64,000 nt of DNA from Halichondria panicea. Lineage: Eukaryota; Porifera; Demospongiae; Suberitida; Halichondriidae. Below the pieces are notes generated by a model that worked only from the letters and a program-made list of their open reading frames with translations, did not search any database and was not told where the DNA came from. The DNA lies in the NCBI RefSeq assembly GCF_963675165.1, contig NC_087383.1, positions 1,952,979 to 2,016,978 on the forward strand, read 5' to 3'. Below are positions 47,074 to 59,850 of this stretch, in pieces (within the stretch, counting starts at the first letter, position 1; each line of letters opens with the position of its first letter). A program made the translations under genes and the position numbers.

Positions 47074-50029
47074 ATGGCCACTAAAGAGCAGAACCAAGGT
47101 ATAAAGACTGTCATGTTTCCTATAAAGGATAAACCCAATGATTGCTAAAGCATAAAACCCTCATTGGTGATTGCTAACCTTGTGTGCTTGCTATCTATTT
47201 CAGAGCTCACAATTGACGACCTGAAGACAGAAATGAAACTGACTGATGAGCAGCTCAATACAGTAATAAAGGAACCAGATCTACCCGAGTTAGCAGCATG
47301 TTTCGACAATGTTCACAAAGGCTATCTTGAAAAATTGGAGCTCTCACCTGGAGAGCAAACTGACGTGAGGACTAGAGCATATGTAGATGGCACTCTGGCA
47401 GGAATGTTGCTGGCTTTGAAATTCTGGATTCTGACCAACGGACAAGACGCCACTTTCCAAGCTCTGCTACTCATCATACTCTCCCTGCTCAAAGAAGACG
47501 TTGCTGTTCGAGTGTGCAAGTACTTGTCTGACAAATGTGAGTCTGTCATGTGAAAGTGTGGTTAGTGTGGTCATTGTGATACCATACGTTGTGGGAGTGA
47601 TTGCAACCAAATAAGGGACTGTCCACTTAATTGCTATTGTTACACATACAATTCTCTATTAACTATCACCAGGAATGGTACTCACCTATTGTTTTGTTTC
47701 CCCAGACTCCACCACCTCGTGTCCCCCCTCCCGAGAGAGGGTCCTGCTGAACCACAAGCTGTCCTCGTACAGGGACTACCTACAAAGTCGCTACAGAGCA
47801 CAAGTATCCACATCAGCCACACAATGGCCTCCCATCCCAACAAAGAAAATCTTCAAACTAGCCATGATTCAGAAGGAGGAAATACAGAGAGGCAGAATCG
47901 ATGATGAATTTGTTAGACTATCAATCACAGGAAAAATCGACGATATTTTACTTCAAAAAACTCCAGTTAACTTGACTAACATTTTCTCTGAGATTGGAAA
48001 TAGACGAAACTTTGTGTTGATTGAAGGAGCTCCCGGCTCTGGCAAGAGCACCCTTGCTCTACACATCTGTCAGGAGTGGGCAAAGGGGAAACTGTTCCAA
48101 GAGTTCGATATTGCAATCCTCGTGAGATTGAGAGATCCACTTGTTAGAGAAGCCAAGAAAATAGAAGACCTTCTCCCTTGTAGGAAATCAACACACGCAA
48201 ACCAGATTGGAGATGAAATTTTAGAAACTGATGGCAAAGGTGTACTGTGGGTGCTGGACGGGTGGGACGAGCTTCCTTCTGACCTCCATGGAGATTCGAT
48301 CATCACCAAACTAGTTGAACCAGGCTTTGCACAAGAAAGTCCGCTACATAAATCCGCCGTCATTGTAACGTCTCGCCCGTCGTCTTCAGCTAAGCTCCAC
48401 CCACGTGTATCGTCCAGGGTGGAAGTGTTGGGGTTCACTCCACATCAACTAGAACAGTATTTTACCGAGTGTCTGAATGGTGACTCACAAGCTGTGCAGA
48501 CTCTACTGGAGAGAATTCGAGAGAACCCAGTGGTAGAAGGTAGCTGCTATCTCCCCCTCAATGCTTCCATTGTCGTTAATTGCTTTCTTTCTGATAACCA
48601 CTCACTCCCAACATCCAACCACGGGATATTCATATCAGTTGTCCAAAGCTCTCTCAAGAGATACCTCCAGGATAGGTTGGGGAAGGCCACTCCAGTGGGA
48701 GACATCACATCCCCAGACTCACTGCCCTCGGAAATCAGAACAGAGACCGTACAAATGTGTCAACTTGCATATCATGGGATCGAAAAAAACAAAGCAACAT
48801 TTACTGACAATGATTTGGCCGCTCTTCGCATTACGAAGGAAATTTCAAACGTTGGACTATTACAAACTGTTCCCAGTATCATTAGCGATGGTCATCTGGT
48901 TTACTACTGCTTTCTCCACCTGTCTATTCAAGAACTACTAGCAGCAATCCACATCTCTCTCATGTCTCCCAAGCAACAAATTTCTGTATTCCAGAAGTTG
49001 TTTGGTAATCCTCGATTCAGTGCAGTCTTCCAGTTTTATGCTGGTATCACCAAACTGAGAACTAATCGACCAATCCTCAGCTTGCTACCTCGATTCTTGT
49101 GTCCAGTTCCAGCCACTGTTTTTGATCTGGTCAGAAAGGTTGTCAAAAATGAGAAAGAGAAGAAGTATTATGAGCCGAAGCCCCTTTTGTTGTCCCTCAT
49201 CAATTGTTTGTACGAAGCTGAAGACTCGCGACTGTGTGTGTTTGTGGCTGATCTTCTTAATCACAATCTAGATCTTAATTACACTACAATGAATCCTATT
49301 GACTGCCTCTCTGTTGGATATTTCGCATCAGTTTGTTCCAATAGCAGTAATGGATTCACACTGAGCCTCGGAAGTTGCTCTATTAGTGACCAAGGCTGCA
49401 AATTTCTGGCCCGAGGACTCTCCAAGTGTCCCAGCTCTAATAATGATATTCCTACAGCAGGGATACACATCGCTCAGATTATCGAGAACACTAGTTCAAT
49501 ATCTAAATTGGATTTGTCTAATAATGCCCTTGGTAACAATGGACTTAGCACACTCTGTGAGGCCTTGTCCACTAACACATCATTAAAGAGCCTGCACCTG
49601 GGAAATTGCTCACTAACAATATCAGACGACAATGGAGCTGCCCTCTATCAACTTCTGGATACAAACAATTCCCTCGAATATCTTAATTTGTCATTTAACA
49701 CAGTGACTAGCTGTCATCACATTGCTGCTGCCCTTGCAGTTAATAAGACTCTGAGAACATTGGACTTGAGTTCCTGTGAACTGACTGATCAGAGTATCGA
49801 GGAGATATCAACTGGACTGATCAAAAAGATTGAAACACTGTACATATGGGATGACTCAATAACAGAAGATGGAATGAAGACGCTTGCCAGACATCTGCCC
49901 ACCCACTACTCTGAACTGACACAATTATACATACCCGGCCACCTAGGATTCTGTATCAAGACAGTATTCAGGGACACTAACAAAGAGAGGAAGAGAAATG
50001 GACTACCCGAGATTGATGTTAATTATTAA
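47074..50029 (+). CDS. NLR4: Death-fold / NACHT / LRR receptor, three exons
   Basis: About 893 residues. Exons are 47074-47098 (MATKEQNQ), 47204-47536 and 47706-50029. The Death-fold exon is nearly identical to NLR1 (DNVHKGYLEKLELSPGEQTD). Walker A GAPGSGKS lies at 227-234; Walker B is LWVLDGWDELP. After Walker B the sequence departs from NLR1 and NLR2 (GDSIITKLVEPGFAQESPLH), while the following VIVTSRP is conserved. The LRR begins in the short form shared with NLR2 (SKCPSSNNDIPTAG). LRR strands carry their own residues (LHLGNCS, LDLSSCE). No stop or frameshift is visible. The domain-by-domain affinities suggest gene conversion. The C-terminus EIDVNY differs from the other copies. Confidence 0.88.
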
Positions 50030-50456
50030 TTGAGATTGATTGTTATTCATATATACAGTTTTAACAATTGATTTTAATTCTGCCATAATACATTCAATGA
50101 CAATTTAAATGCATAGAGAAAAGTAGTGAAGTATTATACTAGTATATATAATTATGTTAGACACTATGAAAACAAATGTTGTTAATTAATTACAACTTGT
50201 CAATAGCACAGCAATAACAAGGGCTTCTCCTTGAACAACACACAGACACACACACACAGTCAGCTTTACCGTATCCCTCGTGCGGCTACGCCTCGAGGCA
50301 TAACAAGGGCTTCTCCTTGGTAATAATAATGATAAAGGCTCACATGCACAGTAAATTGTCAATGAACACATGCAAGCAATTTGCTAGTGAAAATCCAATT
50401 TAACGCTGTGATGCCTTTTGTTCATATAATTATGAGGAAGATGAGCAAATTAACGT
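50030..50456. other. NLR4 3' flank
   Basis: AT-rich 3' region. Contains an inserted stretch with a direct repeat of AACAAGGGCTTCTCCTTG (50217 and 50303) absent from the flanks of NLR1-3. No gene was seen. Confidence 0.5.
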
Positions 50457-51959
50457 TCACTTTAGCCCTCCCAAACATCTTCTAAGCATCTTCATGATTG
50501 CCAGGCCCTCGTATTGCAGCTGAAGGAGGTCCTGTGTGGGGAGAAGAGAGGGCAGTGAAACACTTCAACTGGTATAAGACAAAGAATGCATGTATTCTAC
50601 ATAACACAAAATCATATTATTACTCCCTTTATTGCTCCCCTCACCTGGAAGACTAGCTCCACCTTCTCTATCTGCCTGCCCAGGAAACGACCAGACACCT
50701 CAAACTTGCTCACATCCACTGACGTGATCTTAAACACAACATTTCTGAACCTGGGGGAGTGTTAACATAGCGCTCAACGTTACACATAGAGGCATAAAAT
50801 AAGTCAATAGCCTCACACTGAAATAGATTAGTAGTAGAATCTGGACAAAGTACGTACAAGAGCAATAATATTAAGAGCACATGTCGATGATTATCATGTT
50901 GTTTGATCATAGTAGAGGGATTCCCAGAATAGTACATCAATGACAAGAGATATACGAAGCTCTTCCATCAATACCGTGACACACCAATGTACGCAGGAAT
51001 TGAAAGCATAATTATATTCTATTTAGTATATAGACAGCCCGTATTAAAGATCTAAGCACACAACACAAGTAAGTATGTTAGTATCTGCTATGCACTCTCC
51101 AGTACGTAGGTGGAGACTCACAGAGTGGGTGGGGCATATCTCCATGGACACTGATGTAGATGATTGGTTTGATCACGTCAGAGAACGCGTCGATACCCAG
51201 CTATCTGTCCGGGGAGTCCACTGTCGATACTCGCAGGAAGAACCCTCTGTGGGGGGGGGGAACAGTGAGAGTCATAATTATGATTCAGCTCTGGGAATAG
51301 AAAGTCACTAATTGACTCACATTTTTTGGAGCACAGCTATAGGTTACGTCTCTGTGGGGCATGTAAAAATTGATTGACTGAAATTGTGTATCAGGTTTTA
51401 AGCAACTAATAAGGATTATCACTTATTGAGCGCACAATCCATTCCACCCCCCGCACACACACACCTGGTCAGTAGACAGCTGATTGCCTATCCACAACAT
51501 CGAAGGATTTTATCGCAGCTATGTACTTCATTGTACAGCTGCAAGGGGAGTGACGTGTGATACAGTGTGATTCAATGAAAGTCAGTACAACACAGTTAGT
51601 GTATGTTTACCAAAGAGGTACATGAGATTGTTCTGACAAATCATTCTTGTACTTTCTAATACACTAACAGGGTTTCATCTAGGATAACAAGTTGGGGGGG
51701 GGGGGAGATTTGGGAGTGCGTAAGCGCGTCGCAACATGTTTGGCTACGCCCACTTAAAAAAAAAAAAAAAAAAAAGAACATGCATGTTCAACAACCATTA
51801 CAGTACATACTGTATAGCAGGTCATTTTCGTGGGATAAAAAATCCGAGACAAAAACGTAGGCGTGGTGCAGCAGTGATTTCGTGTGTAAAAATTCCCTTT
51901 GCTTCACTGCATTGCATGCGTTCCGGTCAACCATGCCTACGTTTTTGAGAGGTATAGGA

Positions 51960-52585
51960 TATACCACACCTAAGAGGAGGATATGCACCCATATATCCTC
52001 CGCTACCGTGGTTACTCCGAGGCGGAGCCGAGGGGTATGTAACCACGGTAGCGGAGGATATATAGGGTGCATATCCTCCGAGTAGGTGTGGCATATCTGA
52101 CTTATACCACGTGACCGTAGCACTATAAAAGGACCTCCCCCTAGCAACAATTCAATCGCGATGCAGACTGCAAAAAAGAACAAGACTATGCCGGATTTTG
52201 CAGCCGTCAAAGAGCTAGTTGAGCAACATGTTGACTCCTACAGATGCTCAAGAGCTTCCTTGGTCCAAGCTTTGACCATTCGACGTCCCCTACTGGAGTT
52301 GCAAGCTCTCCTTGGATAAAATGTATCTAAACCGCGCCCATGGACCCATGGAAGCTTAGCCATCTTGTTGGCCAATTGGAGAGCACCTTCCTTGTTTCTG
52401 CCGTCGCTTTGAGTCTTAGTACTGTCAAGCATGGCTCTTTTCTCTTTGCTTACTTTCTTGAACAAATAAAAAAACTAAAAAACAACTTGAAAAACTGTGC
52501 ATGCCTGGGGCTGTATGCTAATATTCTATATATCCTACAGCTGTTGACCAATGAGATCAATTAGTGGTGACATAAGTGTGGTATA
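51960..52585. mobile_element. 626-bp element with TATACCACAC termini and a giant hairpin
   Basis: TATACCACACCTAAG at the left and GTGTGGTATA at the right are inverted ends. The element interrupts the X2 MITE that is continuous at 40147-40357. The first 133 bp (51961-52093) form a near-perfect hairpin with arms containing GGAGGATATGCACCC and CTCCGCTACCGTGGTTAC. A 52-codon open frame (52161-52319, plus) starting MQTAKKNKTMPDFAAVKE has no recognisable relative. Confidence 0.7.
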
Positions 52586-52927
52586 ATGATAAATATTCGT
52601 CAAGGTTTAGCTTGCCCACGGAAACTATACCCAGGACGCTATACGTACGGTACGGTATACTGTACCACTTTATCACCTGTTTCAAGTACTCTTCCTTCTC
52701 CCGTTACTTTGTAGCACTCGAATATGTCCACCCCATCCACTGCAGGCACACTGCTCTGCTCCAACTCCTTACAGCGATCCAGTGCCTTCTTGAGCTCTTC
52801 CTCCATCACAAGTCTCTCTTGCACAGCAGACTGGGTAATAGATTGCATGGTGGTCATGTACACACACACAGGTATACAGATACAACCATCACAACATCGT
52901 GGTAGTGGTACAGTAGTTATAATAAAG

Positions 52928-53378
52928 GTACAGTAGACTCTCGCTATTCCGACTCTCTGAAGTACGGCCCGAAATGTGGCCAACTCGCTATTCTGTATAC
53001 TTGCTGCCCCAAACTAGTAATTTTATACATAAAATTATATATATTTGGGTGTGGTTTAGCAGAAAAACTGTGTGTGGGGGGAGTGGTTGGGGTGTACAAT
53101 GAGAGCTAGGAAGCGGGATGCTCATGAACACTACAATGAAAGTTATAAAAAAGGTAAACCGTTTTGTGAGCAAACACAGCTGTGGGATTACATTGTAATA
53201 GAGAGGAAATGATTCATTATCTATTATCCTCGAGACAAAACCGCAAAATTAGTCATTAATATTCGAGGTAGGTTGATTTTAAGCCGCGGCTATTTTCTGA
53301 AATGCAAACTACCGCGCTCTTCTGGCCAAGTTGCACTGTCCCAAGGGTGGCCAGATTAACGAGAGTCTACTGTACATG
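52928..53378. mobile_element. Pogo-like MITE, copy d
   Basis: Same termini as at 4511 and same intronic position as at 40632. Shared position shows insertion before duplication of the IQGAP-like gene. Confidence 0.75.
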
Positions 53379-53579
53379 TATTAATTATACAGTATTCATC
53401 GAGTGTATACATGTACATGCTAAACTCACATCTGCCTTGCTGTTGGCCAGTTCCAATTCTCTCACCAGCTCAGCCATGACACCCGGGTCCATGATTTGAG
53501 ACCTCTCGAGCAGCTTCTCCTCCAGCTCCCTCAGCAGGTCATCCTCTAGACATCGAATGGTCTCACTCTTCTCCTCAAC

Positions 53580-54530
53580 CTGACAAGGGAACATCAATAA
53601 GTTGCTGCCAGGTGGAGAATACTCGACATACAATAGTGACGTGCATGTACACTCAACTACTGAAAATCTGGCAATGAAATTTAACAGTATTCTCCCACTT
53701 TGAGATAAAGGTCAGCTTAAAGTTGGACTGTAGTTTAATTTTTGTAATATATAGTTTTCAAAGTATTGTCCGGGTATAATTGGAACAGATTTTATACGAA
53801 GTGTCCGGGAATAAGCATGCAGCTGCATAAGAGCGAGCTAAGTTTAATAGAACAAGGTACGACTGAATAGTTGCACTAGCTATCTCTCAAAGCTATCTAA
53901 GTGCAGCACTCTTAAGTATTACTGGCTGGTTATGACTAACTCAACTTTTCAAAGTATTGTCCGGACGAATGTAATATTAAAAGCACAAGAGTGTCCGTTG
54001 TATTAGAACAATGAAAATTGGCAGGCAAGAGTGTCAGGGATAATTAGAAGTGTCTGAGGCGATAAATTAGAAGATATACGGTACCTCAGAAACAGACATG
54101 CAAGTTCGTTGTCTAAGGACATAATTATTGCAGTGTTTATAACTATGGCTAATACAAGGGTGCTCAGTTAAAGTCGACCATACATACTTGATCCATATTA
54201 TACATGTACTCTGGGAGCAGTACAATCAGTCAAGAGCTCATAGTAAAAGAGAGAGAGTATCGAACGCATCGCTATCTTGCATCAGATATAAAAGTAACGT
54301 GACACCCTGTCTGAAACACGTCATCAATCAGTTACAAAGCAGGAAGTTACGCTACTTTCCAAATACATCTTATGCTACTTTGGATACTCTCTCTCTTATA
54401 TTATGGGACTCTTGCTATTAGCGGCCTCTCAAGAATTGGCTAAGAATAATTACATGTACACAGCTGTAGGTACACACTTGCCCAACCCACTCACCAGAGA
54501 GGACACCTTCGAGGTTAGGTAAATTCTGAC
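53580..54530. other. Intergenic stretch with MITE remnants
   Basis: 53750-54085 is a half copy of the X1 MITE (ends ..AATTAGAAGATATACGGTA). 54225-54420 has inverted AAAGAGAGAGAGTATC and GATACTCTCTCTCTTATA, a MITE of about 200 bp. No exon was seen. Confidence 0.55.
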
Positions 54531-55250
54531 CTTTTAACGTCGTCGCATCCTAAATGGAGGTAAATGTAGGCACACCCTAGGCCCTAGTACACTAGAAAAT
54601 ACGTTTTTAAGCGGCTAGAAATCGAGGCAAGTATAGACTGAGTAGAGTTACATGTACCTCCAATTAGATGAGACCCTCTAAATAAAGGACACCAGGTCTT
54701 CAACATGATTTTCAACTTCCAAAAGAAGCGACCTCTGGCTTCGTAATTATTAAAATGTACTGCTTTAATTAAAGGTCTTACGGTAATCACATTTCTTACT
54801 TGAATACGTCGGGTTCATTACTGACAGGGCAGCATTCTCAGCCTCAAACTAACTGTGCAAAGGAAAAGAACAGAAAACATGATCCACGACCTTAAGCTTA
54901 CAAGGTAACGTAAACCAAGAGATGAACCAGACAATCATCTATGGCTAATAAATTGACTAACCATCTTTCCAGCCGGAGAATGCTGTAATACTTTAACAAT
55001 GGAGCCAGGTTTTGCCTCTAGCTCTAGCTCTGTACTGCATGTACTAGTTTATACTAGCTAGCTGTCTCGGCTAGCTGTGCGGTATGTGAAAATCAATGTC
55101 TTTGGTGGGTACCGGGTGTGGTGGTAAATGCAAAAAGTGGGTGTATCTCAGTCTTAGATATCTGAGATACACCCACTTTTTTTGCAAGTCATGCAAAAAC
55201 AACAACACCCAATAATATATTTCAGAGAAATCTAGAGCTAGCTAGCTGCA
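54530..55250. repeat. Duplicate of the NLR1 5' flank
   Basis: Matches 30-660, including the TGGAGGTAAATGTAGGCACA block and the hairpin (here 55132-55181). It precedes the NLR5 relic as the first copy precedes NLR1. Confidence 0.75.
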
Positions 55251-55272
55251 AGGCACAGATTTATTTGCTGGA

Positions 55273-55808
55273 ATGGCCACTAAAGAGCAGAACCAAGGTA
55301 TAAAGACTGTCATATTTCATTGCTAAAGCATAAAACCCTCATTGGTGATTGCTAACCTTGTGTGCTTGCTATCTATTTTCAGAGCTCACAATTGACGATC
55401 TGAAGACAGAAATGAAACTGACTGATGAGCAGCTCAATACAGCAATACAGGAACCAGATCTACCCGAGTTAGGCATGTTTCGATAACACTGATGACTATC
55501 TTGAAAAGCTGGAGCTGTCAATGGAGTAGCCTCGACTCAAGTCCGAAGCGGCCTTGAATCGAGGCTATCAATGGAGCTGCCCTCTATCAACTTCTGAATA
55601 CAAACAATTCCCCCGAATATCTTAATTTTTCTGGTAACACAGGATAGGAAACGTTGCACTATCCTTTGTAAGTAGGTTGCAGGACACCTGCCATTTTTCA
55701 GGAAATGTGCAGATTTTAAGGGCTGCACTGTAGCAGGAAATTTAAATATTTTCCCTGTGAGGGACGCTAACAAAGAGAGGAAGAGAAATGGACTGCCTGA
55801 GATTTAAT
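55273..55808 (+). pseudogene. NLR5: deleted NLR relic
   Basis: Exon 1 (MATKEQNQ) and the start of the Death-fold exon remain; a small deletion changes GAGTTAGCAGCATG to GAGTTAGGCATG and shifts the frame. The Death-fold/LRR deletion junction is the same as in NLR3 but has received a 41-bp insertion. A truncated CACAGG element follows, then the C-terminal tail (ANKERKRNGLPEI). Non-functional. Confidence 0.82.
55518..55576. mobile_element. 41-bp palindromic insertion with 9-bp target duplication
   Basis: TCAATGGAG (55518-55526 and 55568-55576) flanks a 41-bp insert whose ends TAGCCTCGACTCAAG and CTTGAATCGAGGCTA are inverted with one mismatch. NLR3 has the uninterrupted empty site, TCAATGGAGCTGCC. 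A 9-bp duplication is typical of MULE/Mutator-type insertion. Confidence 0.85.
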
Positions 55809-55999
55809 GTGGTTGCATTCTTACCATGATTTTAATTACTTTTTGACAATGGATTTTATTTTCTGCCATAATAAATTATATCACATTACAATAAATGACA
55901 ATTTGAGAAAAGTAGCAAAGTACTATAATATATAGTATATTATGTTGGAACATTAGGTCGTTAATAACGTGTCAATAGTACATGCAGATGATATAAATA

Positions 56000-57770
56000 A
56001 TTCATGCACTGCTGTGAATAGTCAATGAATACATGCAATTTGCTAATGGCAAATCCAATTTAACGCTCTGTCAATTATTGTTCATGAGAAAGATGAGCAG
56101 ATTAACGTTCCCTTTGGCCCTCCCAAACATCTTCATGATTGCCAGGCCCTCGTATTGCAGCTGAAGGAGGTCCTGTGTGGGGAGAAGAGAGGGCAGTGAA
56201 ACACTTCAACTGGTATATAAGACAAAGAATGCATGTATTTGTAAGACAAATGAATACATGTACTTACATACACCGTACAAGCATACCAACACTATACCTG
56301 ACACAAGGCAGTAAACTTCTTGAACACTTTACGTACCTACCATCTACCTGTACACACCCTCACCTGGAGGACCAGCTCCACCTTCTCTATCTGCCTGATG
56401 TGATCTCAAACACAACATTTCCGAACCTGAACCTGGACGAGTAAGAAATAATGTTCACATAATTATAGCATAACGTTGCACATAAGATCAAGGCCGTAGC
56501 AAGCGGTCAGGCTGGTCAGGTTTTGGCCTAACCACTTTTTGCAGCTGGGTAAGGCAGGTCAGGTTTTGGCCTAACCACTTTTTGCAGCTGGGTAGGTAAT
56601 GATCGTAAATATTGTAAGTGATAATGCGCATGCTGTTTTGGTGAGGAAAAGTGATGACCTTTTTCTTAGGTAAAAAATTCACCACTGTATGCAAAAGTTC
56701 CAATAGTAGAAAAACAGTTGACCTTTAATTGTAAGTTGGCCTGACCACTTTAAAGTTGCTTGCTACGCCCCTGCATGAATATTGGGGCATAAAAATAAGT
56801 CAATAGCCTCACACTGGAGGAATTGTTAAGTCTAGATTAGTAGTATAGTCTGAGCTTCAGTCAAACAGTGGACAAAGTACGTACCAGAGCAATTAATGGC
56901 ACATGTGATGATTATCATGTTGTTTAATAGAAGTATGCTAGTATAATGGCTACTCTCACTCAAGTATACGGAGACTCACAGAGTGGGTGGAGCATATCTC
57001 CATGGAGACTGATGTATGGATGATTGGTTTAGTCACGTCAGAGTACGCGTCGATACCCAGCCTTCTGTCCGGGGGGTCCACTGTCGATGCTCGCAAGAAC
57101 TCTCTGTGGGGGGTACAATGAGTGTATGTATATTCATACCCTCTGCATGGCAACGAAAATATCTAATGTGCAATTTAGATCATACGATACTTTAGTAGAA
57201 GGTAGAAACAACCATGGCATCATCACATGACCATCATTCGTACATACACACTTTCAACTATTTAACTACAAATTCAGTTTTGGTTATCACATTTCTTATA
57301 CTTAAACTTCTTGAAGGCGTCCGAGTGTACGGGTTCATTACTGACAGGGCAGCACTCTCAGCCTCAAACTGTGCAAAGGAACAGGAAAAACACGATAAAC
57401 TCTTAAACCAACAGATATAACCAGACAATAATCATGGAAAGTTAACGATGCTGATTTGGCGTTTTTCACCAACAAATAATATCTAGTCCAGTACTAATTT
57501 AATGTACATAGATGCAGTGCATAATGTAGGCCATAATCTGTACAGGTATACTGTACCACTTTTATCACCTGTTGTTTGTAGCACTCAAATATCTACCCCA
57601 TCGGCACACTGCTCTGCTCCAACTCCTCACAGCGATCCAGTGCCTTCTTGACCTCTTCCTTCATCACAAGTCTCTCAGACTGGGTAATAGATTGAATGGT
57701 GGTCATGTACACACACACAGGTATACAGATACAACCATCACAACATCGTGGTAGTGGTACAGTAGTTATA
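56000..57770 (-). pseudogene. IQGAP-like gene, copy e, scattered exons
   Basis: Remnants in order (minus strand): about 57595-57700 (coiled-coil exon ERLVMKEEVKKALDRCEELE, shortened), 57335-57395 (EAESAALSVMN-type short segment), about 56985-57110 (LRASTVDPPDRRLGIDAYSD, no stop here unlike copy c), about 56365-56435 (penultimate exon with the same internal loss as b and c) and 56000-56170 (last exon). The last exon reads DLLQLQYEGLAIMKMFGRAK. Frames cannot be joined into one product. Confidence 0.55.
56490..56775. mobile_element. MITE with CGTAGCAAGC termini, copy e
   Basis: Third copy of the element at 21886, here with an extra tandem duplication of about 44 bp containing GGTCAGGTTTTGGCCTAACC. 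Confidence 0.7.
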
Positions 57771-58372
57771 TAATTGCAGGTACATGTATTAATGAAAGCA
57801 CCGCGGGTGCTGATGCCTCGGTGGAGGTGCAAAGCTACATAACATAAAGCTACACACATTATCATGATGAATATTTTTGCATTTTTGCTGCATGCAAACT
57901 CAAATTGCATGGTGGTCGATCATGTACACACACACACACAGGTAATACAACCACCATGTGGTAGTGGTACAGCTGTTTGCTGACTGCATTACCACAAAAC
58001 AACAAAATACCATACAATGTTGCTATGCAAACAACATGTGGTCCTAGGCAATGATGGCTTCTAGCACTTGTATGTTAAATGGGTACTTTTTGAGGTTTAC
58101 AAAAATGGCTAATCTGCGAGACCCTTAAAAATTACCCGCTATAATGTGGCATCAATATTATAGTAAATGCTCTCACGATCTACTCTTGGTGGTATATATG
58201 GAAACTCACATACAAATTATGGTGAGGATCTGAAATGGAGAATGGGCGGGGACTAGCTTGCATATACCAGCAGATATGATATACATGTAGCTACTAACCG
58301 TTCACTGAATGTATGGAAAGCAGTGTGAAGGCTAAAGAAACTGTTAGTACGAAGTACTGCAAAGGACATCAA
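57771..58372. other. Spacer before the second minisatellite
   Basis: CACCGCGGGTGCTGATGCCT near 57799 matches 31927 (EFR3 copy-2 intron). A (CA)n stretch lies near 57926. Ends with GAAGTACTGCAAAGGACATC, the shared left flank of the minisatellite arrays. No gene was seen. Confidence 0.5.
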
Positions 58373-59850
58373 ACAGTGCATGTACATAGTGGGACCATAA
58401 GCAGTGCGTGTACATAGTGGGACCATAAGCAGTGCGTGTACATAGTGGGACCATAGGCAGTGCATGTACATAGTGGGACCATAAGCAGTGCATGTACACA
58501 GTGGGACCATAGGCAGTGCATGTACATAGTGGGACCATAAGCAGTGCATGTACATAGTGGGACCATAGGCAGTGCATGTACATAGTGGGACCATAGGCAG
58601 TGCATGTACATAGTGGGACCATAAGCAGTGCATGTACATAGTGGGACCATAAGCAATGCATGTACATAGTGGGACCATAGGCAGTGCATGTACATAGTGG
58701 GACCATAGGCAGTGAATGTATATAGTGGGACCATAGGCAGTGCATGTACATAGTGGGACCATAGGCAGTGCATGTACATAGTGGGACCATAGGCAGTGCA
58801 TGTATATAGTGGGACCATAGACAGTGCATGTACATAGTGGGACCATAGGCAGTGCGTGTACATAGTGGGACCATAGGCAGTGCACGTACATAGTGGGACC
58901 ATAGGCAGTGCACGTACATAGTGGGACCATAGGCAGTGCATGTACATAGTGGGGCCATAAGCAGTGCATGTACACAGTGGGACCATAGGCAGTGCATGTA
59001 CATAGTGGGACCATAGGCAGTGCATGTACATAGTGGGACCATAGGCAGTGCATGTACATAGTGGGACCATAAGCAGTGCATGTACATAGTGGGACCGTAG
59101 GCAGTGCATGTACATAGTGGGACCATAGGCAGTGCATGTACATAGTGGGACCATAAGCAGTGCATGTACATAGTGGGACCATAAGCAGTGCATGTACATA
59201 GTGGGACCATAAGCAGTGCATGTACATAGTGGGACCATAGGCAGTGCATGTACATAGTGGGACCATAGGCATGCGTGTACATAGTGGGACCATAGGCAGT
59301 GCATGTACATAGTGGGACCATAAGCAGTGCATGTACATAGTGGGACCATAGGCATGCGTGTACATAGTGGGACCATAGGCAGTGCATGTACATAGTGGGA
59401 CCATAGGCAGTGCATGTACATAGTGGGACCATAGGCAGTGCATGTACATAGTGGGACCATAGGCAGTGCATGTACATAGTGGGACCATAGGCAGTGCACG
59501 TACATAGTGGGACCATAAGCAGTGCATGTACATAGTGGGACCATAGGCAGTGCATGTACATAGTGGGACCATAGGCAGTGCATGTACATAGTGGGACCAT
59601 AGGCAGTGCACGTACATAGTGGGACCATAAGCAGTGCATGTACATAGTGGGACCATAGGCAGTGCATGTACATAGTGGGACCATAGGCAGTGCATGTACA
59701 TAGTGGGACCATAGGCAGTGCACGTACATAGTGGGACCATAAGCAGTGCATGTACATAGTGGGACCATAGGCAGTGCATGTACATAGTGGGACCATAGGC
59801 AGTGCATGTACATAGTGGGACCATAGGCAGTGCATGTACATAGTGGGACC
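58373..59850. repeat. 28-bp minisatellite, array B1
   Basis: About 53 units of the same 28-bp repeat as array A, uninterrupted and more homogeneous. Higher-order repeats are visible (blocks with CATGCGTGTAC and with GCACGTAC recur). All three minus-strand frames are open because the unit lacks stops; the predicted 500-residue products are artefacts. Confidence 0.93.

Larger units (their letters stand above)
50457..53579 (-). pseudogene. IQGAP-like gene, copy d
   Basis: Exons: 53430-53579 and about 52677-52830 (both intact coiled-coil exons as in copy c), 51310-51350 (DVTYSCAPKN, 15 bp shorter in frame), about 51130-51250, 50644-50756 (FRNVVFKITSVDVSKFEVSG then RFLGRQIEKVELVFQ; the only complete version of this RasGAP_C-like exon in the window) and 50457-50531. 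In the last exon an 11-bp insertion changes MKMFGRAK to MKMLRRCLGGLK and a stop. So copy d keeps the penultimate exon but breaks the last, the reverse of copies b and c. Confidence 0.6.

Noticed and set aside
52161-52319. 52-codon plus-strand frame MQTAKKNKTMPDFAAVKE..
   Set aside because: It lies in a non-autonomous element with no relative or second copy in the window; not supported as a gene.
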